Source: Anaeramoeba flamelloides
Taxonomy: Eukaryota; Metamonada; Anaeramoebidae
Reading direction: 5' to 3'
DNA length: 64,000 bases
Assembly: GCA_027625915.1 (NCBI GenBank)
Contig: JANTQA010000023.1
Span: 13,392,001 to 13,456,000 of the forward strand
The position numbers were made by a program, and so were the translations under genes. The stretch's first letter is position 1, and every line of letters starts with the position of its first letter. The notes beneath the pieces were generated by a model, which was not told the origin of the DNA, searched no databases, and worked only from the letters and a program-made list of their open reading frames with translations. Shown here piece after piece: positions 1 to 12,000 of the stretch.

Positions 1-476
1 AATAAAAATATTTTTAATAATTGAAGTTATCTATTATAATATAAAAATTTAGATTTTAATATTCAATACTAAACTCAAGAGATATTTATTTTTTATCTAA
101 AAATAAAAGAAAAAACAATAAAAAAAACTGTTAAAAAAAATTTTGCCATTTATTTTGAAAGAAGAATTACATAAAAAATAGAAAATTTAAAAAAGTAAAA
201 AACCCATTTATCGATTCTCCTTCCATTTGAATAACTAAACCTAATCTCTTTTTCATATTTGAAACCAAATTTTTCATTAATTCATCGGTTACTTCTTTCA
301 AATTTTTCATTTTCATTTTCATTTTTCATTTTAACAAAACACTATTGAAAAAATAAAAAAGAGAACAAATGATTTATTTACAAAATTTTCATTGTGAGAG
401 GAAAAACTTCAAAACGATACAAAAGCAATACATTATTCAAAGGTAAGATAGGACATTTATTATGAATTTTAGTTTA

Positions 477-500
<24 letters not shown>
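1..500. repeat. Dispersed repeat D, copy 1 (left end cut by window edge)
   Basis: Positions 1 to about 500 match 50878 to about 51370 in the same orientation with high identity and only small indels. Both copies hold the same run of landmarks in order, ending in a stretch that reads GAGGAAAAACTTCAAAACG. Read on the minus strand, both copies contain a short Lys/Glu-rich reading frame starting near MKMKN, but the frame is not conserved between copies, so I do not call a gene. The true left boundary lies outside the window. It could be a duplicated gene end or a decayed mobile element. Confidence 0.75.

Positions 501-514
<14 letters not shown>
478..514. repeat. (TA)n microsatellite
   Basis: About 18 uninterrupted TA units at the right edge of repeat D copy 1. 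It is absent from the equivalent place in copy 2 at 51370, so it arose or expanded after the duplication. Confidence 0.9.
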
Positions 515-517
<3 letters not shown>

Positions 518-1875
518 GAAAACATCGACATTTCGACAATAAAAAGGCTTCTCCACAAAAATTAATTTATTATTGAAAAAAATAAGTATATAATGAACAG
601 GTGGGTATTTGAGGGACAATTAAAAATCATAGGAAAATTGTGACACATATATATAAAACTCTAATAATAATTTTTATGTCAATTTCTTATTTTTACCCTT
701 GTCATTTCTCGACATATAATAAAAATAGCATTAAATAAAATACATTGTATCAATGATTCTTTTTCAATATATGTGTTAATTGAAATTAACAAATTCTGTT
801 TTACACTATTTTTTTTATCAAATTTTTATTAAAAAAAAATTCAAAAAAAATAAAAATTGTATATATCTTGGTTTAAAGTGATTTTTTATTTTCTTGAAAT
901 AATATTTAAAATAGAATTTATATTTTTCTTGAATTTTAGAAAGTCATTTATCTATATATAGATGTTTTTATGTATTTAATTTTAAATTTATCAAAAAAAA
1001 AAATTCTTCAAACGAGATTTGTGTTTTGATTTTGTTTTTATTACTTGAATTTATATTTTTTGATAAATATTAATGTGAAATTTTTAATTTTGAATCAATA
1101 AAAAGAAATTTCATTCTTCTCTTGAATCATTATTTATTGAATTTTATTAAAAAAAAAATGAAAATTTCTATTTACTATTTACTCTTTGTAGTTTATTACA
1201 TTTCTAATAAAATATACATTTTATTTATTGATTATTAACAATAAATCAATGTATTTAGTTATGAATTAATATAACAATCTTAAAATTTAGAATTTAAAAA
1301 AAAAAAAAAAAATATAACCTTTTTTACAAAAATATTAGAAAAAGGAATAATTATTTCTTTTTTTCTCAGATCACAAAAAAAAAAAAAATAATTAAATAAT
1401 ATGATTGTCTTTGAACAACACCAATTATATAAAAGTGTGTACTTTTATTGTTTTGAAAATCAAAACTAAAACTGTTATTTTAAACTTGAGAAAATTTTGG
1501 TCAATCAAGTACATTAAAAGAGATGTGAAATGAAAATTCATTGATTGATTTTATTATAAGAGAAGTAAACCATTTATTTTGTCTTATAGAATAAAAGAAA
1601 ATATTAAAATTCAATCACAAATATTCAACATTGAATTCTCGTCTTTGAGACTGTAAAATAGAATAGAATTATATTTAAACATAACAAGATTTGTCAGAAT
1701 TAAAACAATAATAAAAAATTATATTGGTGTTTATTGTTTCAGTTTAAAAGAAGAAAAAAATAACAATGAAAATTAAAATTTAATTGTAAAAAGAAAAAAT
1801 AAAATAGAATAAAAAAAAAAATGATCAAAAAATCAAAATTAATTTTATCAAAAGACGAGAAATAAAATCAAATAT
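515..1875. other. AT-rich spacer
   Basis: No supportable gene. The stretch is A/T homopolymer-rich. It lies downstream of the MACPF gene, whose stop codon is at 1876-1878 on the minus strand. Confidence 0.6.
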
Positions 1876-3903
1876 CTAATCCTCATCAGAAAAATTATGG
1901 TTTTGCAAAATTCTACCCTTTTCTGGATCAAATTTATTTTTACGTTTTTTATTTAAAATAAACAATGTAACTAATGATGCAATTGCAGCTAAAGGAATAA
2001 ACACTGCTATTAAAATTGTACTGGTTGAAGAATGGGAATAGACTTTTTTGGAAGATTTATCATTTTTGTCATCGTTGCTATTTGAATTTGGCTTATTGTT
2101 ATCATCATTGCCTTTATTTTTGGCGCTTGCCTTTAAATAGGATTGATACATAGCGTATGAGTTTTGATATTGCTCATCATAACTTTCTTGAACTGTGATA
2201 TTTACTTGTAGCCATTGCTTTTGTGAAAGCACGTAATAGTAGTCGACAAGTGAGGGTATTTCGTTACCATAGCCTGGTGGGATGTATTGAATTTTTCCTT
2301 GCATGTCATCGATACCGATACAATAGACGAGTTCCTTTCCGAAAAATGTGTTACCAAGGGAAACTCTTCGATAGCCCTTTGGGCAGACATATTTGTTTGT
2401 AAAAGGGTTTGGCTTGAACGTTGAAAAAAAGCCACCAACGTGCACGCCGGTGTCAATGTTGCCCGAATCGAAAGGCGCCACACAGAAATGGGTACCCTTG
2501 CTACTGTCCCAAGGGTCGTATCTGACATAATGATCGTAGTAGCCGTCTGGGCAACTAAACCCGTCCATGATTTCGTTTTTGATTTGCTTATTGAAGGCGC
2601 CCCCAAAGAATTCACCTGTTTTGGTACCATCTTTATTAAGGCAAACATACAATTGCGATGTATAGCTTTCGTCCCAGTTATGGCAGCAATGGGAAAATAC
2701 CCAGCATCGGTGACAGTCGTGATGGTGGCGTCCGTGCTTAACGGGGTTTTGGAGAGGGTAGGCTGTGTATCCTTCTGGGCATGCGTAGTCTTGTGTTAAT
2801 TCGTTAGTTAGTTGCAAAGCTGGGTTATCAGAAACTTGGAAAAGACCTCCAAATCTTTCCTTGATATCGTACTTACACCTGTTTGGGTCGTTGACGTTTG
2901 CAGAATAATCAAAATTTGGGCTATCTGGGTCCATGCATCCATAGTGGGTGTTTTGCAAAATATTTAGGGCGGTTCGGTTTTCAATGAGCTCGATAAACCT
3001 TCTGAAGGTGACTCGATCAATATACGGGAACTGTTCATATGAAATGACATACGAGATTGGGTAAAAGACTGCATTAATAACAGCAGGACTTACCGACAAT
3101 GTCTTTAGCCATTCGTTGTACGTCCCGTTCACTGGCCATGGCGCGCCCCCTGTGATGTACACTTGGGTGTCCTTCTTCGAATTGGAATATTGCTGTAGTT
3201 GGGTGCTGCTTGCTGAATAGCTCCCTGAAATCGAGAAGTAGCTTGCAAAGCTTGCCTTTGCAGAAACAGAAAAATCGTGTTCGTTGTAATCGCTCCACAT
3301 CGTGGAATCAATAACATCCAATTTTTGACAAGTGCCGCCAAGGGTCAGCCCAGTTGTCACATGTGTTCCAAACATACTCAAGAGCTTGTCCGTTAGGTAG
3401 ATCGACAACTCTTCAGACCTTGTTGTGTTCTTCTGGATACTCCACATGATCTTGTCGGCAAGGGCTGTAAATGCAGTGCTGAACTTCATTTCGTTAATTT
3501 GCGCCTGCAGCTGGTACAACTCAACATTGCCAGTGATCTGGGCAACCTTGTAATGGCTTTTGGACATGTACTTGTGAATGTAGTCATAGCTAGTACTGAA
3601 GCTTCCGCCAATGCTCATGTAATGCGCACTTGCCTCCATTTTATAGTGCTTGGAGTTCGTGACGTTAGTCAAGTGATCAATTATTTCCACCTCCATCGAC
3701 ATTTGCGAAGAGGGGCTATTGAACTTGATTATAGATTCTGGTAAGCCTTCCTCATTATAGTTTTCAATCGCCCACACTTGCATCTTCTTGTCCATCGTAA
3801 ATGGATTCATACCAAGTCCAACCTTGTGTGTACCACCAACTTGATTTGGTGTACAACCACAATACCAAATTAAGATTAGAAACACAACAATACTGATTCT
3901 CAT
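1876..3903 (-). CDS. Perforin-2/MPEG1-like MACPF membrane protein
   Basis: A single-exon 675-aa protein. Residues 1-17 form a hydrophobic signal peptide. A MACPF domain follows (about 30-310) with the family signature at 178-190, reading FGTHVTTGLTLGG, which fits the GTH-x-x6-GG pattern. After it comes a GC-DPDSPNFDYSA type Cys motif near 323, then two or three repeats of the form FGG-F...CP-GY...C that resemble the P2 region of perforin-2. A membrane helix at about 629-650 precedes a short basic cytosolic tail. The layout (signal, MACPF, P2-like region, one C-terminal helix) is that of MPEG1, a type I pore-forming protein of phagosomes and endosomes; a role against engulfed microbes is inferred. 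A His/Cys-rich stretch at about 388-410 is unusual. The gene is much richer in G+C than its surroundings. The ATG at 3901-3903 directly precedes the signal peptide. Confidence 0.9.
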   Translation of the reverse strand: MRISIVVFLILIWYCGCTPNQVGGTHKVGLGMNPFTMDKKMQVWAIENYNEEGLPESIIKFNSPSSQMSMEVEIIDHLTNVTNSKHYKMEASAHYMSIGGSFSTSYDYIHKYMSKSHYKVAQITGNVELYQLQAQINEMKFSTAFTALADKIMWSIQKNTTRSEELSIYLTDKLLSMFGTHVTTGLTLGGTCQKLDVIDSTMWSDYNEHDFSVSAKASFASYFSISGSYSASSTQLQQYSNSKKDTQVYITGGAPWPVNGTYNEWLKTLSVSPAVINAVFYPISYVISYEQFPYIDRVTFRRFIELIENRTALNILQNTHYGCMDPDSPNFDYSANVNDPNRCKYDIKERFGGLFQVSDNPALQLTNELTQDYACPEGYTAYPLQNPVKHGRHHHDCHRCWVFSHCCHNWDESYTSQLYVCLNKDGTKTGEFFGGAFNKQIKNEIMDGFSCPDGYYDHYVRYDPWDSSKGTHFCVAPFDSGNIDTGVHVGGFFSTFKPNPFTNKYVCPKGYRRVSLGNTFFGKELVYCIGIDDMQGKIQYIPPGYGNEIPSLVDYYYVLSQKQWLQVNITVQESYDEQYQNSYAMYQSYLKASAKNKGNDDNNKPNSNSNDDKNDKSSKKVYSHSSTSTILIAVFIPLAAIASLVTLFILNKKRKNKFDPEKGRILQNHNFSDED

Positions 3904-6562
3904 TTTTGTTTGTTAGTGTTGAGTGAAAAAAAAAAAAAAAAATTATAAAGTTAAAAAAAGCTTAATGTGTTGTGAAAATAAAAAGAAAAAGAATTTGACA
4001 AAAAAATTTTTTAGTATGTAAAAATCAAAAAATAAAAAATTCTTTAATTTGAAAGTATTCCTTTTAATTGTCTTATACACTAACTCAATTCAGATTCCTT
4101 TTTTTTTTATAAAATAAAATTTTTTCAAAATGTTCCTTTTTTTACTTTTCTCGTCACAAGTATCACAGATCCACACAAAAAAATCACGCTTTGGGAGTTT
4201 TAGTTGTTTCTTTCGGAATATTAAGCATATTACATTTTTGATCAGAATTTTATTTTTTCAACTAAATTAGTAAACGAGTTAGAAATTGTAACAATTAAAT
4301 TTTTATGAAAGCTAAAGATTGACTAATATTTAATTTTTGAGAACAAGTTATTGGAATTGATTAAAAGTATGTAATTCAATCGAACACTCAAGAATTAATG
4401 GTATCCAACTTATGGTCTTATGTGACTTATTACTCTTATTTATTTTTTTTCCAAAAGGTAAAAGAGTGCTTCTTTGAACAAGGATACAATTAAACCCGAT
4501 ACGCAACTTCATTTGTCAACTTAAGAAAAATGAGTTGGCATTTGAAAAGAGTTCATTTTTACGAATTAAATTTTCAGTCAAAAGATCTAGATCCTTTTTT
4601 TCAGATTTTTAGTTAGAAAAACCAAAAAAAGAAAAATCTGCAAAAAATTTTTCTTTGAAGAAATATCACTTAAAACTATTTCTGTTAGTTTGTTTTAACA
4701 ATGCATTTTGATTAAAAATTTAATCTTATTTTGACAATACAAGAAAAATCAAATAAATATTGAATACTTGAAAATCTAATAAAATTGAACATTTATTTTA
4801 TTCAAAAATATGTATTAAATTTCTTCAAATTTAAAATAGTAAGAAATAATTTTTTTCAAATACTAAGAGTATAAGCAAGGAACTATGAGTATTAAAACCA
4901 GTTATTTGATAATATCTATTCTTTTTTTTTTATTAGAATTATTAATTTGAATTAGTAATATTTGTGGGAAAATATTATAACAATTGAGAAATAATTGCAA
5001 AATATATTGATACTTTTAATCTTTGCACAATACTAACTAGCTCAAATAAATGCTACTGGGTTATTAATCATTATTTTGAAATAACCAAATTTATAATTAT
5101 TTCATTTGGTTATCAGTTTTATTTCCAAGTGTTAAAAAAATATTTTGTAAGTATTTTTCATTTAATGGTTTTGTTTCCCAAAAAGAAAAAATTGATTCCA
5201 ACTATTCTTTAAATAAATAAATTATAATTTTTTCAAGTTGAAAATAATTATGGTATTTTTTTTTGAAATTAAATTGCTTTTTTATACTGGGTTAATTTAA
5301 AACTTATTAGTTTACTTTTTACGTACATTTTTACTCTTTCTACATATAAAATAGCATTTCTTTTCTTATTCATAGAACTTATATGTCCCTACGGCCTAAA
5401 AAAACACTCAAAATGGAAAGTTGAGATAATGTAGTAAATTGGTAAATGTATCATTCTTGAACAATTTGTCAAATTTAGCGTATCTTAATGAAGAGAATAA
5501 AAGAATAAATTCATATAAATCTAAAAAAAAAAAAAACAAGCAAAAAAAGTTGAAAAAATATTTATATAAATTTATAAAATTCCAATTTTTGTTTATTATT
5601 AATTTATAATTTATAAGTTTGAAAATTTAATTTATAAAAACATTTACATTGTAAAGGTAAATAACAATATAAGCAATTCAATTTGGTACTATTTCTTTTA
5701 TTAAAAATTTTCTACAAAAATAATCATATTTTTTCTTTTGACTAATCAATAAAACGTGTTCATCTAAATACCACCTTTTGATATTTACTAGATCGAAAGA
5801 TAATTGGTGAATATAATCTGTTTTGGAAATGTTTTTTTTTGTTGATTGTTTCATAATTAATTTTTAAATTATGAACCAATTTTACTCCATTTTTTACAAA
5901 ATTCTGGAAAAGCTAACTAGGGCATGACTGTTGAAAAAAATATTGTAATTGGGATATCTATTTTTTTAAAAAAATAATAGAAAGTGTCATAACATCTCTG
6001 GGATTAAAAATAAAAAGAATTCATCATTGATATTATGATTAACAGGTGTTTATTTTATTTTATTTTTTTTTTAATTCTTTAACAAAATTTCAAAAAAAAA
6101 TGTTTAGAAAAAAAGGGAAGAAACATCAAATTCCATAGATCTTAGCCATATGCTCTTATTTTTTCCAGAATTTAAAAGAATTGAGTAAAATCCCCAATTT
6201 AAAACCATTATTTTAAATTATGTTTATCCTAACAACACAAAGGATAACATTAATTATTTCCACGGTAATAAATTGAAAATTACTTTCTTATCAAAAATCT
6301 GTAAAAGTGAAATTTTCTACAAAGAAAAATGTTTTACATTAATTTCTTTAATTTTTTCCAAAAATTAAAATCAAAATCAAAATTATAGGAACAGCTCATT
6401 TGACTGAAAATTAAGTGTAAGAGATAGAAAATTCTTTTTTTCATAAATAAAAATTTTATCTAAAGTTGGGGAAGAGATTTGTAACAAAATTAATACAATG
6501 TATTGGAAATAAGATATATATTATTATATAAACTTTGGGTAAAAAAAAATAAATAAATATAT
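3904..6562. other. AT-rich spacer upstream of the MACPF gene
   Basis: It holds the presumed promoter of the minus-strand MACPF gene, with a 17-nt A run (poly-T on the coding strand) within about 45 bases of the start codon. I see no open frame worth calling and no strong repeat match to the rest of the window. Confidence 0.5.
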
Positions 6563-6700
6563 CAAGGATGTACATTTTGAATGAATTCTTCATAACAACC
6601 ACAAATAATTTTGTTTCATTTTGGCTAAGGTTCTTAGAATCCTTTCTCCAAAGAATAAAATAATTTTTTTTACAACAAAATGATGGTTTTTGTTATTTTT
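6563..6700 (-). repeat. Inverted dispersed repeat, left member
   Basis: The reverse complement of this stretch aligns to 8355-8490 at roughly 80% identity, including the shared core TTTGGAGAAAGGAT and a shared ATGAAGAATTC. The two copies face each other about 1.65 kb apart and enclose elements V1 and T1. They could be the long terminal inverted repeats of one old ~1.9 kb element, or two independent copies of a short repeat. Confidence 0.7.
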
Positions 6701-6901
6701 ATTTTTTTTTATTTTTTGATCTTCTGTTAAAAACATCACAAACCAACGATTAGAATTAGAATTAATAAAATATTAATTCACTTAATTTTTAATCTAGGTA
6801 AGATAATTTTACTTAGACACCAATAAAGAAGTACAATTGAAAAAATACCCATCAAATCAATATCACCCTTAATGAATTACTTCTTTTTTGGTAATTGGAT
6901 A

Positions 6902-6960
6902 TTAAGGGGTTATTGTCTACCAAGTAGAAGTTTAAAATTAAAGTATGTTGTTATTGGGTG
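6902..6960 (+). mobile_element. V-family element V1, interrupted by T1
   Basis: Starts TTAAGGGG and aligns closely with the uninterrupted copy at 10539-10600. The matching sequence resumes at about 7645, after the T1 element, with the shared stretch AAATGTCTCTAAAA. T1 therefore sits inside this older element. Confidence 0.6.
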
Positions 6961-7644
6961 TTAAGGGCCGATTCATTAAGGTGAAATTTTTTATTCTGAA
7001 ATGGATTATTAAAAATTTTTAATTTTAATGCCTATTAACAATCAAAAACCAACCAACCTATGATTTACAATCGATCTCCAAAAATCAACAACCAAATACC
7101 AGTAAATTTTAAGAAAAAAATGCCAAAAAAAGACACCCAATTTCCAATTAGAATGGTTGTGAATTACAATTCTGAAAACAACTATGTCAGTTTTGAAGTG
7201 TCGCTCTTTGTCACTTTTTGAGATCTCGAAGATTTTTTTTTGCATTTTTTCTTTTTTCAAATATTTTCTTTTTATTTTAAAGAATATTACATAATATTTA
7301 CTTGGCCAAATTTAGAGCATTACAAAATAACCACAAATTAGATTAAATCGAATCAAAATGATTGAGTACTTCAAGAAAGCAATGTGTTTTTATTTAAAGA
7401 AATTGTACCATTTGGAAATAGAAAATGAGAAAAGATGAATTTTTTTTTAAATTTTAAAATTGAATACTTTTGAACTTATTTTTCTTTGTTGGATGTTTTA
7501 TTCAAAGTTATCCTATGAAATTTTTTTATTTATTATTTGACCTCTGTCAACTAAAAGAAGTGCTAATTTCACAATACCCTTTTTTTGGTTTCAAGTCATT
7601 CCTTAAGAATGGTGCAAATTCACGGTAACAGACTAGACCCTTAA
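6961..7644 (+). mobile_element. T-family TTAA element T1 (non-autonomous DNA transposon, 684 bp)
   Basis: Bounded by TTAA on both sides. The left end reads TTAAGGGCCGATTCATTAAG and the right end, inverted, reads TTAAGGGTCTAGTCTGTTAC, giving imperfect terminal inverted repeats of about 25 bp. It matches T2 (22786-23471, same strand) and T3 (56980-57679, opposite strand) along its whole length, including a strongly conserved middle block around 7154-7210. No conserved transposase frame is present. TTAA target sites are characteristic of piggyBac-type transposases, so mobilisation by such an enzyme encoded elsewhere is inferred. Confidence 0.8.
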
Positions 7645-7768
7645 ATGTATTAGTATCGAAAAGGTTTAAATGTCTCTAAAAAATCGACAAGTCAAGTAAC
7701 TATTGTTGATCACAACAATTAAAAATGATCTTTGTCTTAGTAAAAAACCCAAACAATTCCAGAAAAAA

Positions 7769-7864
7769 ATCTACATTTCACCACAAATTTAAAGGTTTAA
7801 TCTTCAATATTCAGACTCTAAAGTTTATATATATCTTTCTTAAATTTGTGGCGAAATGTAGATT
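7769..7864. repeat. Short foldback (25-bp arms)
   Basis: The arm at 7769-7793 (ATCTACATTTCACCACAAAT core) is repeated inverted at 7840-7864 with one or two mismatches. It would form a hairpin with a loop of about 46 nt. It resembles a tiny foldback element. No second copy was found in the window. Confidence 0.65.
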
Positions 7865-8354
7865 AGTACTAAAGAATTCGCTTTTTTTTAAAAATTAAAT
7901 AATTAACCAATATATTTTTTTTGAAAAATTATTTTCTCAAATCTTGCAAATATATTGAAGTTACAATTAGCTTTAGAAAAAGGAAAAAAAAAAACTAATC
8001 AACCTTTGGGTTTTTATGTTGATCATTATGGAGTTAACCTTTGAAATTAAAAAATTATAAAAATAGTTACTTTTTGAAGTTCTAAATAAGAATTATTAAA
8101 TATTGGAATACTTTTATTTGGAGTTTCTATTTTTAGATTTGGAAAAGGAATTAAAAAAAAATTCCCAAAAATGAAAATTTTAAACTATTGCAATCCTTAG
8201 TAAAAAATGTAAGAATTTATTGTGCAATAAGATTTATAATAGATTTTTTAGAGTTATTTGATCCATGTACTACAAAATCATTTACACCCAATTATAACAG
8301 ACTTTGGTCATAGAGAAATCTATTATGACGCTAATCCCTTAACATTCAAAGGAA

Positions 8355-8490
8355 AAATTAAAAACACCATTTTTCCGAAAAAATATTTTATTTTAATCTT
8401 TGGAGAAAGGATCATAAGAACCTTGGCAAAAATGAAATGAAAGTATTTTAGGTTTATATGAAGAATTCTTTTCAAGTGTTCCTCCTTAAC
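8355..8490 (+). repeat. Inverted dispersed repeat, right member
   Basis: Partner of 6563-6700, in inverted orientation. The short open frame that covers part of it (8258-8440) is not preserved in the partner and is not called as a gene. Confidence 0.7.
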
Positions 8491-9053
8491 CCCTTCAAAA
8501 AAAATATATACTATAAAGAATAAAGGATCGAAAAATTGTTGGTTTTAGATTACAGTTGAATAATTCTTTGGGATGATAAAATAAAACCTATCTACCAAAT
8601 TTCCTCGAAAGTCTGGGATGTAAATTGGTTTAAAAATGTTCAAAAGAAAAGAAATAAAAGAGTAATAAAAAGAAAAAAAAAGGTATAAAATAAAAAAGCA
8701 TGTGTTGGGAGATATTTTTTATAGCCTACCTCCAAAGTATACCCAAACTCAATTCAAATATGTGTTTTGTCGAGATCAATCTTTGGATAGAAGCTTTTTC
8801 TTAACAAGATCTTATTTTATCCCAAACAATTAAAGATACTTTAAAGAAAGCAATTACATTCTAAAAGAAATCCACCTTAGACAATTAGAAGAGAATTCAA
8901 GAAAGTTTTGAAAAGGTCTAAAATTACAACACTTTAAGAGTGAATCGAATTAAATAAAATCATTTTTTTGATTTTTTATTTATTTTAAAATTCTTTTTTT
9001 TTGTAAAAAATCAAGCCACCTTGCTTTCTTTTCTACGGTAATTTTCTGAAATT

Positions 9054-12000
9054 ATGTCAGCCAAATCAGCCATTCTTGACGAAAATGTTCCCCAAAGAGA
9101 AACTAATTGGACAGAGCCATCAAATTTTGTAAGATATTCCAAAACAATGCTCAGACAGTTAGTACAAATAGTAAGCGGCAAGCCAACAGACGAAATCGAT
9201 AGAACAAAACTTGGTGTTTTTTTGGATCAATTAAAACAGTCCTCTGGATCCTTAAAATTTTATACATGCTCAAATTTAGTTTTTGTTTGGCGGTTAGTCC
9301 TTCATTTGTTAAAGCTATTATTTAACCCAACTTTGGGAAATCTTTCAAATACCATTGTTTGCATTTTATTAAATTTCTTAAATTTACTAAAATGGCATAA
9401 TGTGTCTTTACTTCGTACCTTTGTCCTTGATCTCTTACAACTTATTAAGGGTAATTGTTTTTTTTTTTTTTTTTCTTTATTGTTTTTTATTTATCATTTT
9501 TTATAAAAAATCAAAGAACAAAAATTCAAAAGATACCAGTTTTCTTTTCAAAAAGAATTTTTATCAAAACCTATCCAAAAGCATTTGTTAAATTCATCAA
9601 TAACAAAACAAAATTGAAATTGCAATTGTTCCCATTCACCAACAAAAATAAAAACATACTTTTTTTTGTGAAAATTAATGTTTGGTATTGTGTGAGTTTC
9701 ATTGTTTTGACGTTTCGAATTGCCTAAAAATTGAGGAGGAAAACCCAATCCTTTATTGTGGAAAAAATAGTAAACACACATTCAGGACTGTGAATATTTT
9801 ATGGCTGTTAAATCCTACTTTTTTGACCAACAACATATTTATTTAATTTAAAAGAATGGTTTATTCAACAGATCGTGCTAAAATTTTTGTTTTTTTGCGA
9901 AATTTTGTTACTATGCAATGGATATACAAATACTAAGTCCAGCTAATATTACTTTTATGTTTGGCAACATATTTATTAAGATTAAAAGAATGACTGAGGA
10001 ATAAATCTTGTTAAAGTTTAAAATTTTGGCAATTTTTCGGAAAATTTTTCATTTGTATAAAACAATTTTGTCATTCCAAAAACGAAATTTACCTTGAAAA
10101 GATTCGAAAATTAAAAACCCTCTTACTTTAAGTATATCCACTTCATTTTAAAGTGTTCCAAAGTTTAATGTAAGGGTATCAATTTACCTGAAAAGAAAGG
10201 GGAAAGTCAGTCTGACAGGAGGTAAAAAAAGTCGATTTTAAATTTTCCTTGTTTTGTTCGGAAATTCAGAAAAGTTTTTATACCAATAAATAATTTTCTA
10301 TTCAAAATCCCCAAAAAAACCTAATATTTGTAATATTTTAGACTTTCCTTCAATATAGAATCTTTTAAATCATTTTTTCTATTTATTACATTAAATTTCA
10401 GTTCTATACAGAATATAAAATAAAGAGAGCACTTAAACAGTTTGAAATAAAATTCCAGAGCTGTTTTAAAAATAATAACTCAAAATTTGTCTCTCAAAAA
10501 ATTCACAATTTATTGATTATAAAGAATAAAATTTATATTTAAGGGATTAGTTTCTACCAGGAGAGAGTCGAAAATTAAAGTATATCACCATTGAATGTAA
10601 ATTATATTAGTACTCAATGTGGTTCAAATGTCTCTAAAATTTCCTATTTGAAAAACATTATTCAAAGTTAGTCTTATAGATGAAAAAAGAAACTATTTTT
10701 CAATAATAAAAAAAAAAGAAAAAAATAAAAAGAAAAAATTGCGATTAAATGATAAATTTTACTTTCCAAAAATTTAGTAAACCCCATTAAAAACAAATGT
10801 TTAACCTCTACAAAGAATCAGAAAAAATCAAACTAGAAGGGTTTTTATCGAGTTTTTCATTTAACAAATTGATAAAAGATATTTTTTAAAACAAAAACGA
10901 ATTTTTGGTAACCCACACCTCTCAATTTAACTGCCTAAATTTTGATAAACCCAAAAATTGTGAATTTTTTTTTTTCTTAACTGATCTCATTGAAGAAAAT
11001 TTTATGGGGTTTCTAAACAATACCAAATGTACCGTCCCTCTTAATAATTCGGGGAGTTTCGTCAAGAAACATGCTTCTTGAATGAAATCAATAATATATT
11101 TTCAATATCAATAAAAAATAAAAAAAAAAATAGGTATTGTGAATTTTGATTTCAAGAACTTTTTTTTTATAACAAAAAAACAAATTATATTCTCTTTTTA
11201 ATTTTGAATATTTTATAATTTTAACCAATCTAGTTTTATTAACTTTAATAAGATTTTATGAAAAAAAAAATGAATTCTAAATTTGAAATTTTTTACCTTT
11301 TTTCAAATTGAAACAAATACATTAATGAAAAATTAAACGATAACCAAAATAAAACAATACCTAAATTGCAATTCTTGTTTTTGTTGTTAACAATCTTCAA
11401 AAATAAGCTTTCATAAATAGAAATGATTACTATTTCCAATTTAACAAATAAAAGGAGATAAAAAAAATTTTTTTAATGATCAATAAAACAGAATTAAAAT
11501 AATATAAACCTATTATTGGATATTCAATAAATCAATTAAACTAAAAAAAAAAAAATACTAACAATTTGAATTTATTATTAGAATGACAGAGGCCAAATTT
11601 GATACAAAACAAAAAAATAAAAATAAAAAAAATTGATTTTAGTAGATAATTTGGACGAGTACATTAAAAAATGAAGCACCCCATAATTGCATGATTATTT
11701 AGATAAATATTTAGACATGGACTAAATCAAAATTTGAACTTTTATGTAATAGATTTTTTTTAAAAAAAGAATAATATAAAATATTTTTAATTTGGTAAGT
11801 GCCGTCAAGTGCCGTAGAGTGCCTAGGTTTTCTTGAGTTTTTCAGTTTCATTTGTTAAATCTATCGATTTTACAAATAAACAGAAAACTCAAGAAAACCT
11901 AACGGCGCTTTTTTTTAATTTAAGAAATAAGAAGAAAATTAAATAAATTTTCAGTTTATTTCTCAAATCAAAAAAAAGCTAACGGCGGTTTTCCAGAATT

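Noticed and set aside
478-640. A minus-strand exon ending at a CAG|GTATAT site near 515
   Set aside because: A plausible donor exists, but the peptide is short, unrecognised and absent from repeat D copy 2; evidence is too thin.
8258-8440. 60-codon frame as a small gene
   Set aside because: Half of it lies in the inverted repeat at 8355-8490, whose partner at 6563-6700 does not keep the frame.
9455-9727. Phe-rich open frames overlapping the end of ATR exon 1
   Set aside because: They begin inside the intron's T-rich donor region; composition is that of translated poly-T and the ATR frame explains the upstream part.
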